From the NCBI GenBank assembly GCA_039812705.1, contig JBDIBA010000010.1, forward strand, positions 1-48,697: a DNA stretch of 48,697 bases, read 5' to 3'. The stretch comes from JBDIBA01 sp039812705 (GTDB taxonomy: Bacteria > Actinomycetota > Acidimicrobiia > Acidimicrobiales > JBBSGY01). Under the pieces are notes generated by a model, which did not search any database, was not told where the DNA came from, and saw only the letters and a list, made by a program, of their open reading frames with translations. Every line of letters starts with the position of its first letter. The stretch's first letter is position 1. Below are positions 41,110 to 48,697 of the stretch, one piece after another. A program made the translations under genes and the position numbers.

Positions 41110-41399
41110 TTCGCACGCTCCAACACTTCAGCAACGCGCCAGCGCTTGAGCTTGGAGATTGGACGCGTCTCGACGATGCGGACGCGGTCGCCCTTCTTCA
41201 AGTCGTCCTCTTCGTAGTGAGCATGAAGCTTCGCCGACTTCTGAACCGTCTTTGCATAACGACGGTGGCGAACGCGCTCAACGATGGAAACAACGATCGT
41301 CTTGTCCATTGCTGTCGAGATAACGAGACCTTCACGGACCTTGCGGCCGCGGTAAGGCTTTTGGTGCGACGCTGGCACCTGCTCTGGGGATTCAGCCAT
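41106..41399 (-). CDS. rpsQ: 30S ribosomal protein S17
   Basis: 97 residues. GLVISTAMDKTIVVSIVERV, HRRYAKTVQKSAKLHAHYEE and VRIVETRPISKLKRWRV identify it. An N-terminal tail of about 20 residues is longer than in E. coli. Confidence 0.97.
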   Translation of the reverse strand: MAESPEQVPASHQKPYRGRKVREGLVISTAMDKTIVVSIVERVRHRRYAKTVQKSAKLHAHYEEDDLKKGDRVRIVETRPISKLKRWRVAEVLERAK

Positions 41400-41614
41400 T
41401 ACTGGGCTCCTTCATCAAATGCTTGCAATTCACGTTGACGGATCAACGTTTCGATGCGAGCCACATCCTTGCGAAGTTCACGCAAGCGTGACGTGTTGTC
41501 GAGTTGTCCGGTGGCGTTGCGGAAACGCAAGTTGAAAAGCTCTTGACGCGTTTCGCCGAGCTTGGTGTTCAACTCAGCATCTTGCAGTTCACGGAGTTCT
41601 GCTGCCTTAGGCAT
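41399..41614 (-). CDS. rpmC: 50S ribosomal protein L29
   Basis: 71 residues, two helices: AELRELQDAELNTKLGETRQ and LFNLRFRNATGQLDNTSRLR. Its start overlaps the end of rplP by 8 bp. Confidence 0.96.
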   Translation of the reverse strand: MPKAAELRELQDAELNTKLGETRQELFNLRFRNATGQLDNTSRLRELRKDVARIETLIRQRELQAFDEGAQ

Positions 41615-42035
41615 CTACACTCACCTCTTCAGAGCGCACAACAAACTTTGCCTTGATAGGCAGCTTCTGGATAGCGCGGTTCATAGCTTCACGAGCCAGG
41701 TCTGGGTTAACCCCACCCAACTCGAACATCACGCGGCCGGGCTTGACAACTGCAACCCAGAACTCTGGGTTTCCCTTACCGGAACCCATGCGAGTTTCTG
41801 CTGGCTTCTTGGTGACAGGCTTGTGAGGAAAGACTCGGATCCAGACCTTTCCACCACGCTTGACGTGGCGGGTCATTGCAATACGAGCTGCCTCAATCTG
41901 ACGGGCAGTTACCCAACCGGCTTCTTGAGCCTGGATTGCGTACTCGCCAAAGCTGACTTCGTTGCCACCCTTGGACATGCCTTGCATACGACCGCGGTGT
42001 TGCTTGCGGTGCTTAACCTTGCGGGGCATCAACAT
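41607..42035 (-). CDS. rplP: 50S ribosomal protein L16
   Basis: 142 residues. MLMPRKVKHRKQHRGRMQGM, FGEYAIQAQEAGWVTARQIE and GKGNPEFWVAVVKPGRVMFE are conserved. It follows rpsC by 2 bp. Confidence 0.98.
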   Translation of the reverse strand: MLMPRKVKHRKQHRGRMQGMSKGGNEVSFGEYAIQAQEAGWVTARQIEAARIAMTRHVKRGGKVWIRVFPHKPVTKKPAETRMGSGKGNPEFWVAVVKPGRVMFELGGVNPDLAREAMNRAIQKLPIKAKFVVRSEEVSVDA

Positions 42036-42037
42036 GA

Positions 42038-42961
42038 CTAGTCACTCTCCTTTGGAAAGTGCGGGGTTTCGTTAGCGCCACCACCGGTGCGACGCTCAAT
42101 GTCTTCTTCTTCAGCCAAGAAGCGCTCGAGTTCTGGGTCGGTCGCAACAATTGACTTGCTGTTCTCATCGGTGGTTTCAGGTGCAGGTGCACTTGGACCA
42201 CGACGACGTCCGCCGCCGGCAGAAACGACGCGACGCGCATTGGCATCTTTGTCAGCGTCGGAACCTGCGCCTGCAGTTGCGCCAGTTGCCATTGCGGCTT
42301 CACTCGCAATCTTGTTCTGTGTGGAGGTGGAGTAAGGCAAGATGTCGCCCTTGTAAATCCAAACCTTCACGCCGATGCGACCGTAAGTGGTGCGGGCTTC
42401 GCGGAAGCCGTAGTCGATGTCTGCACGAAGCGTGTGAAGCGGAACGCGACCTTCGCGGTAAAACTCGCGACGGGCCATTTCCGAACCACCAAGACGTCCA
42501 GCACACTGAACACGAATGCCGAGTCCGCCGGCCTTTTGCACGGTCTGAACCGCACGCTTCATGGCGCGACGAAAGCTGACACGACCAGCAAGTTGGTCTG
42601 CGATGCCTTGAGCGATCAGCGCGGCATCAAGCTCTGGCTGCTTGATTTCTTGAATGTTGAGTTGAACCTTTGGGTTCGACGTCATCTTCGCAAGATGCGT
42701 ACGGAGACGATCTGCTTCGGCACCACGACGACCAATGACGATTCCAGGACGGGCGGTGTGCACGTCAACGCGAAGACGGTCGCGCGTGCGCTCGATCTCC
42801 ACGCGGCTAACAGCTGCGCGCTCGAGTTCGCTCATTAGGTAACTACGAACCTCGTAGTCCGAGATCAAGTAGTTCTGGTACTCGCGATCGTTGAACCAGC
42901 GCGACTTCCAATCTGTGGTTACGCCTAGACGGAACCCGTAAGGATTGACCTTCTGGCCCAT
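42038..42961 (-). CDS. rpsC: 30S ribosomal protein S3, C-terminally extended
   Basis: 307 residues. MGQKVNPYGFRLGVTTDWKS, the KH region VIGRRGAEADRLRTHLAKM and RVSFRRAMKRAVQTVQKAGG are normal, as is the core to about residue 215. The last roughly 90 residues (Ala/Gly/Asp-rich, then Arg-Gly, then acidic) are an extension beyond E. coli S3 (233 residues). Actinobacterial S3 proteins often carry tails, so this may be lineage-normal. Confidence 0.97.
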   Translation of the reverse strand: MGQKVNPYGFRLGVTTDWKSRWFNDREYQNYLISDYEVRSYLMSELERAAVSRVEIERTRDRLRVDVHTARPGIVIGRRGAEADRLRTHLAKMTSNPKVQLNIQEIKQPELDAALIAQGIADQLAGRVSFRRAMKRAVQTVQKAGGLGIRVQCAGRLGGSEMARREFYREGRVPLHTLRADIDYGFREARTTYGRIGVKVWIYKGDILPYSTSTQNKIASEAAMATGATAGAGSDADKDANARRVVSAGGGRRRGPSAPAPETTDENSKSIVATDPELERFLAEEEDIERRTGGGANETPHFPKESD

Positions 42962-43632
42962 TACTTACCTTCTTCCTCAGAGTTGTTTGCGTCTGATTCT
43001 TGGTCAGCTGCGGTCTCGTTCGTGGCCTCTGACTTGTCGGCCTTGCCGGCCTCAGCCTTGGTCTCGTCGTGTGAAGTGGACGAAATCACAGCTGATTGCG
43101 ATTCGCCTTCCTCGACTGCAGCGCTTGAATCAGCAGATGAAGCGGCCTCGGTCTGCTTGCTCTTTGCGACACGACCGGCGCGCGAACCCGCAACACGGCG
43201 ACTTCTCGACGAACGAAGGTCGTCGGTCTTGGTCTGCAAATGAGCAATTTCTTCGTCAGAAAGGCGCGACACGATGATGGTCACGTGGGAACCGCGCTTG
43301 CGGATGCGAGAAGCACGGCCCTTTGCGCGAGGACGGTGACGCTTCATGGTGACGCCTTCGTCTGCGTAGCAAGACGAAACAAACAATTCGTCGGCGTCCA
43401 TCGAGTCGTTCTCTACGGCGTTAGCAACAGCGGAGTTCAAAAGCTTAAGAACGGGTTCTGCTGAACCGCGTGAAGTGAATGACAAAATTGCGCGAGCTTC
43501 ACCAACGTTTTTTCCGCGAATGAGTTTCAGGACTTCGCGAACCTTGTATGCAGACGTACGAAGGTTGCGCAGCGTTGCACGCGTGCCTTCGGTCTCATTG
43601 GTACGTGGTCGGGTGCGTTCAACAACAGACAT
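42961..43632 (-). CDS. rplV: 50S ribosomal protein L22, long acidic tail
   Basis: 223 residues, about twice the usual length. The L22 domain covers residues 15-130: LRNLRTSAYKVREVLKLIRG, ARAILSFTSRGSAEPVLKLL and RIRKRGSHVTIIVS. A basic stretch (SRRVAGSRAGRVAKSK) follows, then a roughly 70-residue Ser/Ala/Glu/Asp-rich tail ending NNSEEEGK. The tail has no fold signature and is probably disordered and solvent-exposed. Confidence 0.96.
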   Translation of the reverse strand: MSVVERTRPRTNETEGTRATLRNLRTSAYKVREVLKLIRGKNVGEARAILSFTSRGSAEPVLKLLNSAVANAVENDSMDADELFVSSCYADEGVTMKRHRPRAKGRASRIRKRGSHVTIIVSRLSDEEIAHLQTKTDDLRSSRSRRVAGSRAGRVAKSKQTEAASSADSSAAVEEGESQSAVISSTSHDETKAEAGKADKSEATNETAADQESDANNSEEEGK

Positions 43633-43634
43633 AA

Positions 43635-43913
43635 TCAGCGCTTTCCTTGACGCTCTTGGCCAGCGTGGTACTTGAACGTGCGAGTGGGAGCGAATTCGCC
43701 GAGCTTGTGACCAACCATCGATTCGGTCACGTAAATCGGCACGTGCTTGCGGCCATCGTGTACCGCAAAGGTGTGGCCCACGAAGTCAGGAATGATTGTG
43801 GAACGACGCGACCAGGTCTTGATGACCTTCTTTTCGTTGGCCTCATTCTGCTTGTCAACCTTCTTGAGAAGGTGATCATCCACGAAGGGGCCTTTTTTAA
43901 GACTGCGAGACAT
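43635..43913 (-). CDS. rpsS: 30S ribosomal protein S19
   Basis: 92 residues. MSRSLKKGPFVDDHLLKKVD, TWSRRSTIIPDFVGHTFAVH and GHKLGEFAPTRTFKYHA are diagnostic. Confidence 0.98.
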   Translation of the reverse strand: MSRSLKKGPFVDDHLLKKVDKQNEANEKKVIKTWSRRSTIIPDFVGHTFAVHDGRKHVPIYVTESMVGHKLGEFAPTRTFKYHAGQERQGKR

Positions 43914-43931
43914 AACTAACTCGTTCCCGGA

Positions 43932-44765
43932 CTAGCGACGACCACCGCGGGTGCGGCGACGACGAACAATGAGTGAATCGGACGACTTGCGACGGCGTGT
44001 GCGGCCCTCTGGCTTGCCCCATGGGCTGACAGGGTTACGACCACCGGAGGACTTGCCTTCACCACCACCGAGTGGGTGGTCGACCGGGTTCATAGCAACA
44101 CCGCGAGTTTGAGGACGAACGCCCTTCCAACGGTTACGACCGGCCTTACCAATCTTGATGAGCTCGTGCTCGGCGTTGCCGACTTCACCAACGGTGGCAC
44201 GACATGTGACAGGCACGCGACGCATTTCCGATGAAGGAAGACGCAAGGTTGCAAAGTCACCTTCCTTGGCGACGAGCTGAACGCTCATGCCAGCGCCACG
44301 AGCCAACTTGCCGCCTCCGCCGGGGCGCAATTCAACGTTGTGAATGACGGTACCGAGCGGGATTGAACGAAGTTCAAGCGCGTTTCCGGGTCGGATGTCT
44401 GCGCCGTCGCCGCTCTGGAGAACATCGCCAACATTTACGTTGCGCGGCGCCAAGATGTAGCGCTTCTCACCGTCGTAGTAGTGCAGCAACGCAATGCGTG
44501 ACGTGCGGTTCGGGTCGTATTCGATTGAAGCGACCTTCGCAGGAACGCCGTCCTTGGTGCGTCGGAAGTCAATGATGCGGTAACGACGCTTGTGGCCTCC
44601 ACCGCGGTGACGAGAAGTCTTTCGACCACCCGAGTTGCGACCACCGGACTTTGGCATGGGCGCAAGCAAGCTGCGCTCAGGCTCGGTCTTTGTGATCTCT
44701 GAAAAGTCGGAAACAACTTGGAACCGACGTCCTGCACTTGTTGGTTTTCTCTTACGTAATGGCAT
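43932..44765 (-). CDS. rplB: 50S ribosomal protein L2
   Basis: 277 residues. GGRNSGGRKTSRHRGGGHKR, the OB-fold and SH3-like domains, and VAMNPVDHPLGGGEGKSSGG near the peptidyl-transferase centre are present. The second His of the common DHPHGGGEG motif is Leu here (codon CTC). The Asp-His pair before it is kept. Confidence 0.98.
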   Translation of the reverse strand: MPLRKRKPTSAGRRFQVVSDFSEITKTEPERSLLAPMPKSGGRNSGGRKTSRHRGGGHKRRYRIIDFRRTKDGVPAKVASIEYDPNRTSRIALLHYYDGEKRYILAPRNVNVGDVLQSGDGADIRPGNALELRSIPLGTVIHNVELRPGGGGKLARGAGMSVQLVAKEGDFATLRLPSSEMRRVPVTCRATVGEVGNAEHELIKIGKAGRNRWKGVRPQTRGVAMNPVDHPLGGGEGKSSGGRNPVSPWGKPEGRTRRRKSSDSLIVRRRRTRGGRR

Positions 44766-44779
44766 CGAGAGCTTCTTCC

Positions 44780-45070
44780 TTAGCTTTCGAACAAGTCGAT
44801 ACGGTCGTCGCCTTTAAGGGTGACAATCGCGCGCTTGGTGTCTGGTCGTTGTCCGTAGGTAAAGGTGCGGCGGTTGCGTTGACGCTTACCTGGACGGTTG
44901 AGGGTGTTCACGCGAGCAACGCTCACGGAGAAGATGGATTCGATTGCATGACGGATCTGCAACTTGTTTGCATCCGGGTGCACTTCGAACGTGTAACGGT
45001 TTTCATCGAGCAGTCCGTAGGACTTCTCTGAAACGACTGGCTTGATGATGATTTGGCGGTCGTCCATCAC
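44780..45070 (-). CDS. rplW: 50S ribosomal protein L23
   Basis: 96 residues. IIIKPVVSEKSYGLLDENRY, FEVHPDANKLQIRHAIESIF and RVNTLNRPGKRQRNRRTFTY match. Overlaps rplD by 4 bp. Confidence 0.97.
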   Translation of the reverse strand: MMDDRQIIIKPVVSEKSYGLLDENRYTFEVHPDANKLQIRHAIESIFSVSVARVNTLNRPGKRQRNRRTFTYGQRPDTKRAIVTLKGDDRIDLFES

Positions 45071-45762
45071 GCACTCTCCTCGGCGGCATCGCGCTTGGTG
45101 GCTGGTGTTTCGTCTTCAACGCCGGGAATGGTTCCCTGGGTGAACACAACGCTGTCGGACTTCAACACGTCGAAAGTGTTGAGTTCTTCTGCTGCGATCA
45201 CTTTCACGTTCTGGAGGTTGCGGAACGCCAGCAATGTGTTGTCGTCGTTCTCGCCGACGACTAGCAAAACAAGGCCCTCAGCACCGATGGAACCGAGCAG
45301 TTCTGCGGCCTTCTTTGTCGAAGGGTCTGTCGTGCCAAAACCGTCAATGACGAAAACGCGGTTTTCGCTTGCGCGATCTGAAAGCGCTGAGCGAAGCGCG
45401 AGCTGCACCATTTTCTTGGGAGTGCGCTGTGAATAGTCACGAGGCTTTGGCCCGTGGGCAATGCCACCGCCGACCCAAATTGGCGAGCGGGTGGAACCTG
45501 CACGTGCGCGGCCCGTTCCCTTTTGACGCCAAGGCTTTGCACCACCACCGCTGACTTCAGCACGGCTCTTTGTACTGTGAGTACCTGCACGAGCCGCAGC
45601 CAACTGCGCGTTAACGACTTGGTGCATGACTGGGACGTTTGGCTCGATGGCAAAGATCTCTGCAGGCAGCTTTGCCTTGGCCGAACTGGCGCCGTTCATT
45701 CCGTAAACGTCAACCGAAGCGACCTTGCCGACTTTGCGTTCCTTGGCGATTGGTGCACCCAT
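45067..45762 (-). CDS. rplD: 50S ribosomal protein L4
   Basis: 231 residues. The tunnel-lining loop RAEVSGGGAKPWRQKGTGRA then RAGSTRSPIWVGGG is clear, as is YSQRTPKKMVQLALRSALSD. A short acidic tail (EDETPATKRDAAEESA) is extra. It overlaps rplC by one base. Confidence 0.97.
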   Translation of the reverse strand: MGAPIAKERKVGKVASVDVYGMNGASSAKAKLPAEIFAIEPNVPVMHQVVNAQLAAARAGTHSTKSRAEVSGGGAKPWRQKGTGRARAGSTRSPIWVGGGIAHGPKPRDYSQRTPKKMVQLALRSALSDRASENRVFVIDGFGTTDPSTKKAAELLGSIGAEGLVLLVVGENDDNTLLAFRNLQNVKVIAAEELNTFDVLKSDSVVFTQGTIPGVEDETPATKRDAAEESA

Positions 45763-46409
45763 TACTTGTTGCCCTTCACAGCGTTACGAACGATGACGGT
45801 GCCGCCGCGTGGACCGGGAACAGCACCCTTGACAAGCAGGAGGTTTTCCTCAGGGTTGGCGTCGACAACTTCGAGGCCCAGAGTGGTAACACGCTCGCCA
45901 CCCATGCGGCCGGCCATCTTGAGACCCTTGAACACGCGACCAGGTGTGGCGCATGCGCCAATCGAACCCGGAGTGCGGTGGTTGAGGTGGTTACCGTGAC
46001 CGGCGCCCTGTCCACGGAAGTTGTGGCGCTTCATGACACCGGCGTGACCCTTACCCTTGCTGGTTGCAGTCACGTCGACGAGCTCGCCCTTTTCCATGGT
46101 GGAAATGGAGATCTCTTGTCCAACTTGGTATTCGCTGGTGTCTTCGAGTCGCAGTTCCAGCAGCTTCGCACCCGGCTCGACATTTGCCTTCGCAAAGTGT
46201 CCGGCTTCGGGCTTGGTCAGCGCCTTTGCCTTCTTTTCGCCATAGGTGACCTGGATGGCGGCGTAGCCGTCAGCTGAAGGTGTCTTGACCTGAACGACGC
46301 GCAGGGTAGGCACACGCAGAACCGTGACCGGGACAACACGGTTGTCTTCAGTCCACAGCTGGGTCATGCCCACCTTTTCGCCAATGATCGCTTTTTTAGG
46401 AGTTGCCAC
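45762..46409 (-). CDS. rplC: 50S ribosomal protein L3
   Basis: 215 residues. KKAIIGEKVGMTQLWTEDNR is the usual N-terminus. GQGAGHGNHLNHRTPGSIGA and CATPGRVFKGLKMAGRMG identify it. The frame extends to 46484, but that part contains a 29-base hairpin. GTG at 46409 (GGAGAAAAG upstream) gives the family start. It is the first gene of the ribosomal cluster; rpsJ, usually before it, is not here. Confidence 0.97.
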   Translation of the reverse strand: MATPKKAIIGEKVGMTQLWTEDNRVVPVTVLRVPTLRVVQVKTPSADGYAAIQVTYGEKKAKALTKPEAGHFAKANVEPGAKLLELRLEDTSEYQVGQEISISTMEKGELVDVTATSKGKGHAGVMKRHNFRGQGAGHGNHLNHRTPGSIGACATPGRVFKGLKMAGRMGGERVTTLGLEVVDANPEENLLLVKGAVPGPRGGTVIVRNAVKGNK

Positions 46410-46435
46410 TTTTTCGTCTTTTCTCCGCACAAGAA

Positions 46436-46464
46436 CGCTCCGCTCGGGTTTCCCCGGCGGAGCG
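46436..46464 (-). promoter_or_regulatory. rplC leader hairpin with GAAA tetraloop
   Basis: On the minus strand CGCTCCGC-CGGG-GAAA-CCCG-A-GCGGAGCG forms a 12-bp stem with one bulged A, capped by a GNRA tetraloop. It is 27 bases before the rplC start and has no U-run. This fits a ribosomal-protein leader, as used for autoregulation of S10-type operons. Confidence 0.65.
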
Positions 46465-46623
46465 ATCGTCTCGATTGGGGCCACTCAGTCCCTCTTGCTA
46501 GTGCGCGAAGCTCTTGCTTAAGGCTTGAGTGAACGTCGATTGAATAAACCGGCACATAACGTCACCGGAAAACGGGAACACCTTAGTCGCAATTTCGAAC
46601 GTTCGAGTTCAAAAGTGCCGACG

Positions 46624-48195
46624 TTAGGAAATACGACGAACGGTCACACTCTCACCGGTATTCGTTGAACCCAACACAGTGCCGCCCACATTGTTTCCAG
46701 ACCCTGCCGCCGCGATACGGAACGTCGCAATGACATCACCCTTACTCCCCCGTGTTTCAACCGGGCGATTCTGCGGATCGACTGTTCTTACCGGGTGGCC
46801 TTCGCGAACAAGTTGATCGACCACGCCATAGGCAACTAGCGACGCTGAAGGATCCGGCAGTTCAAGAATGAGAACGCCCTCGCGATCTCCGACACTTTGT
46901 GTGACGAGAGCTGTGGCCTCTCGAACGTCATCGCGGCTGAACCGATGAGTCGACTTGTTGCCCAACGTCGATCCGATTGAGAAGAACGCAACAACAACCG
47001 TTGCGCCAACCAAAGCACCTCGGGAGAGCCCTTGGAGCTTTCCTGACAGCAGGCCGTCTTCGCCGAACACCAATGCGGCCCACCCCATGAGGAGTGCGAC
47101 GGCCGGGATGGCCACCCACCACAACAAGTACACGAACATCTGCCCGGACACTCGGCTGAGGGCGGTGCTTACAAGCAAGAAGCCAACTGCGGAAAACAGG
47201 AGGAGCACGAAAGGTGCACGAAGCTGTCTCTTGAACGCCAAGAAACAGCCGCCTGCCGCGGCCGCCAACCACAACACAACCCACAGCAAATCGGGGCCCG
47301 GCGGCTGAGGGGGCGGAACGAGCAAGGGCAAATCGGGAAGCCATGATCCGCCTAGGGTGTAGGTGAATCCTTCGCTCAGCGTGTGCTTGGCCTCGCCGTG
47401 TGACGTGAGGTTGTAATGCACGACTCTGCCGAAGTTGCCGGACCGTCCGTTCGCCAACTGTTCGACGATCGGCAGCGACCAGCAGATCAACGTAACGGCT
47501 GCAACCGCGAGAGTTGGGCGAAGCCCGGGCCAAAGGCCTGCGCTTCTTGCGTGTCGCAACCAGCTGAAGGTTGGCAATTTCGCGGCAAGCAAATGAACGG
47601 CTACGACCGTGAACAGCAGTGAGGCAATGATTCCAATCGTTCCGATGTGCGATTGCAACGCCAACGATGTGGCAACCGCAAGAAAGCACATGGATCTGAC
47701 GCTGGGCCTGACAACCACTGCAAAAAGTGCGGCCAGTAGCGGCAAGACGACTATTTGAGGATTCCATGGATCGCGCAGAGCGGTCGGGCCGAGGGCAATC
47801 ATGTAGATCATCAAGATCACGACGATGGAAAGAGTCGTGCGCTGCGGTAACCGGCGGCCAAGCAACCCCACCCCCAGGGACACGAAAAGCCAGTTCGTCA
47901 ACAGGGCGCCAAGGTACAGACCAACCGAAGAATCAAAGGCAAGCGTTGCCGGCGCAAAGAAGAAAAAACTCATCGGCCCCGGGTGGCTCCAGCTGTAACG
48001 GCTGTACGGACCGACAAGCTGCAAGAACTCAACACTGCGACGGACAGCAATGTCGAGGAGCGCTTGATCCCCTGTCAAATAAAGCGGTTGGCGCGTCTCG
48101 ATCAGTAACTGAATCGCACCGATCGCAAAGGGAATACTCACCAACAACAATGGCAACAGTTGCACCTGCGCCCTTATGCGCCTCACCAATTCCAC
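46624..48195 (-). CDS. Multi-spanning membrane protein, GT-C-like
   Basis: A 523-residue integral membrane protein with about 11 hydrophobic segments and a C-terminal soluble part of about 115 residues outside the membrane. After the first helix is LTGDQALLDIAVRRS then FLQLVGPYSRYSWSHPGPMS. This arrangement, with acidic residues in the first loop, recalls GT-C glycosyltransferases of actinobacteria, but I see no decisive motif. The start is GTG at 48195, touching a hairpin, so it may be further downstream. It is not part of the ribosomal operon. Confidence 0.8.
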   Translation of the reverse strand: MELVRRIRAQVQLLPLLLVSIPFAIGAIQLLIETRQPLYLTGDQALLDIAVRRSVEFLQLVGPYSRYSWSHPGPMSFFFFAPATLAFDSSVGLYLGALLTNWLFVSLGVGLLGRRLPQRTTLSIVVILMIYMIALGPTALRDPWNPQIVVLPLLAALFAVVVRPSVRSMCFLAVATSLALQSHIGTIGIIASLLFTVVAVHLLAAKLPTFSWLRHARSAGLWPGLRPTLAVAAVTLICWSLPIVEQLANGRSGNFGRVVHYNLTSHGEAKHTLSEGFTYTLGGSWLPDLPLLVPPPQPPGPDLLWVVLWLAAAAGGCFLAFKRQLRAPFVLLLFSAVGFLLVSTALSRVSGQMFVYLLWWVAIPAVALLMGWAALVFGEDGLLSGKLQGLSRGALVGATVVVAFFSIGSTLGNKSTHRFSRDDVREATALVTQSVGDREGVLILELPDPSASLVAYGVVDQLVREGHPVRTVDPQNRPVETRGSKGDVIATFRIAAAGSGNNVGGTVLGSTNTGESVTVRRIS

Positions 48196-48225
48196 GCGCG
48201 AACCCTACGTGTCAGGGTCCGCGCG
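48195..48225 (-). promoter_or_regulatory. Hairpin before the membrane protein gene
   Basis: On the minus strand CGCGCGGACCCT and AGGGTTCGCGCG pair over 12 bp (one G-U) around a 7-base loop, ending at the first base of the GTG start. It could be the terminator of the upstream repeat gene without a U-run, or a structure hiding the start. Confidence 0.45.
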
Positions 48226-48243
48226 GTCGGTGATTTGTGACGC

Positions 48244-48697
48244 TTACGCGCCGCCAACTATTGGTTGATTCAGACGCAAGCTTCCCGCCGAGCCCACGTA
48301 GCCCGCGTCGCCATAGTTAAAGATTCCTCCGTCGCGCGCAATCATTCGATAACCGTTGCCCCTGTTGGAACGCACGATCGAAACGATTGGTTGGTTGAGC
48401 CGGATGTTGCCGGTCGAGCCGTAGTAAGCGGCATCGCCGAACGTGAAGATGCCGCCGTCTGCTGCGACCAACCAGTAGCCATTCCCGCTGGCTGTTGTGG
48501 CCATGCCGACTATCGGCTGGTTGAGACGAATGTCACCGGTCGAACCCTTAAATACGGCGTCGCCGAAGGCGAAGACGCCGCCGTCTGCTGCGACCAACCA
48601 GTAGCCATCGCCAGACTTGGTTGCAGCCATCCCAACAATTGGTTGGTTGAGCCGGATGTTGCCAGTCGAGCCATAAAAGCCCGCGTCACCGAAGGCG
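48244..48697 (-). CDS. Tandem-repeat protein, C-terminal part (partial)
   Basis: The last 150 residues of a protein that continues past the window end. It is built of 42-residue units of the form RLNQPIVGMAATxSGxGYWL then VAADGGxFxFGDAxFxGSTG; the C-terminal unit has drifted. Such W/G/D-rich short repeats suggest a beta-propeller-like or extended beta fold, often secreted. I associate this repeat with Acidimicrobiia. No enzymatic part is visible in this window; the N-terminus and any signal peptide are outside it. Confidence 0.88.
   Translation of the reverse strand, partial: AFGDAGFYGSTGNIRLNQPIVGMAATKSGDGYWLVAADGGVFAFGDAVFKGSTGDIRLNQPIVGMATTASGNGYWLVAADGGIFTFGDAAYYGSTGNIRLNQPIVSIVRSNRGNGYRMIARDGGIFNYGDAGYVGSAGSLRLNQPIVGGA
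48265..48697 (-). repeat. 126-bp coding tandem repeat
   Basis: The word ttggttga(g/t) and its surroundings recur at exactly 126-base steps (265, 391, 517, 643), each step encoding 42 residues. The inner copies are most alike at DNA level. Confidence 0.9.

Noticed and set aside
46410..46484. Longer N-terminus of rplC
   Set aside because: It would translate through the 29-base hairpin, and L3 proteins start at the KKAIIGEKVGMT block.
46595..46606. Palindrome TCGAACGTTCGA as a LexA box
   Set aside because: The actinobacterial SOS box has four bases between CGAAC and GTTCG; here there are none, and the nearby genes are not DNA-damage genes.

Overview
This window looks like a chromosomal segment from an actinobacterium, most probably class Acidimicrobiia. 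The evidence is moderate GC, many GTG/TTG starts, a zinc-type S14 and L36, a GuaB3-type IMPDH paralogue, and a 42-residue 'ADGGxFxFGDA' repeat protein of a kind I associate with Acidimicrobiia. The lineage is an inference and was not tested by a search.

Left part (1-16,300). pncB (NAD salvage) is followed by sucCD and argG. argG sits between two plus-strand genes of unknown function that share an architecture: a short basic/amphipathic N-terminus, a Pro/Gln/Glu/Ala-rich linker and a helical C-terminus. Next come a PcrA/UvrD helicase, a two-gene ABC-2 exporter, guaA with guaB3, a secreted protein of unknown function, a conserved 66-residue protein, and two secreted cell-wall enzyme genes. These two are an NlpC/P60 endopeptidase and a frameshifted LAS-like peptidase.

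Middle part (16,360-26,900, all minus strand). One tightly packed run reads rplM-rpsI-glmM-acpS-nnr-alr-udg-tsaE-tsaB-rimI-tsaD-groES-groEL, mostly with 4-bp start/stop overlaps. It joins ribosomal proteins, cell-wall precursor genes, metabolite repair, the t6A tRNA-modification proteins and the chaperonin. The groESL promoter carries two CIRCE-like dyads spaced 39 bp apart, which suggests HrcA control with an altered operator.

Right part (28,790-46,409, minus strand). This is the S10/spc/alpha ribosomal protein supercluster, from rplC through rplQ and truA, with secY, adk, map, infA, rpmJ and rpoA. rpsJ is not upstream of rplC, and rpsD is missing between rpsK and rpoA. infA has no ATG/GTG/TTG start at the conserved N-terminus and probably starts at CTG. 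Two plus-strand islands interrupt the cluster: an SF2 helicase between rplM and truA, and a two-gene unit between infA and map. That unit pairs an AbiEii/AbiGii-like nucleotidyltransferase with a HIT-superfamily protein. It is the best candidate here for an undescribed system, for example a toxin/antitoxin-like or nucleotidylation/de-nucleotidylation pair.

The end (46,624-48,697) has a multi-spanning membrane protein (GT-C-like) and the 3' part of a 42-residue tandem-repeat protein that runs off the window. I found no tRNA, rRNA, CRISPR array, insertion sequence or prophage. No gene-free stretch exceeds about 215 bases.
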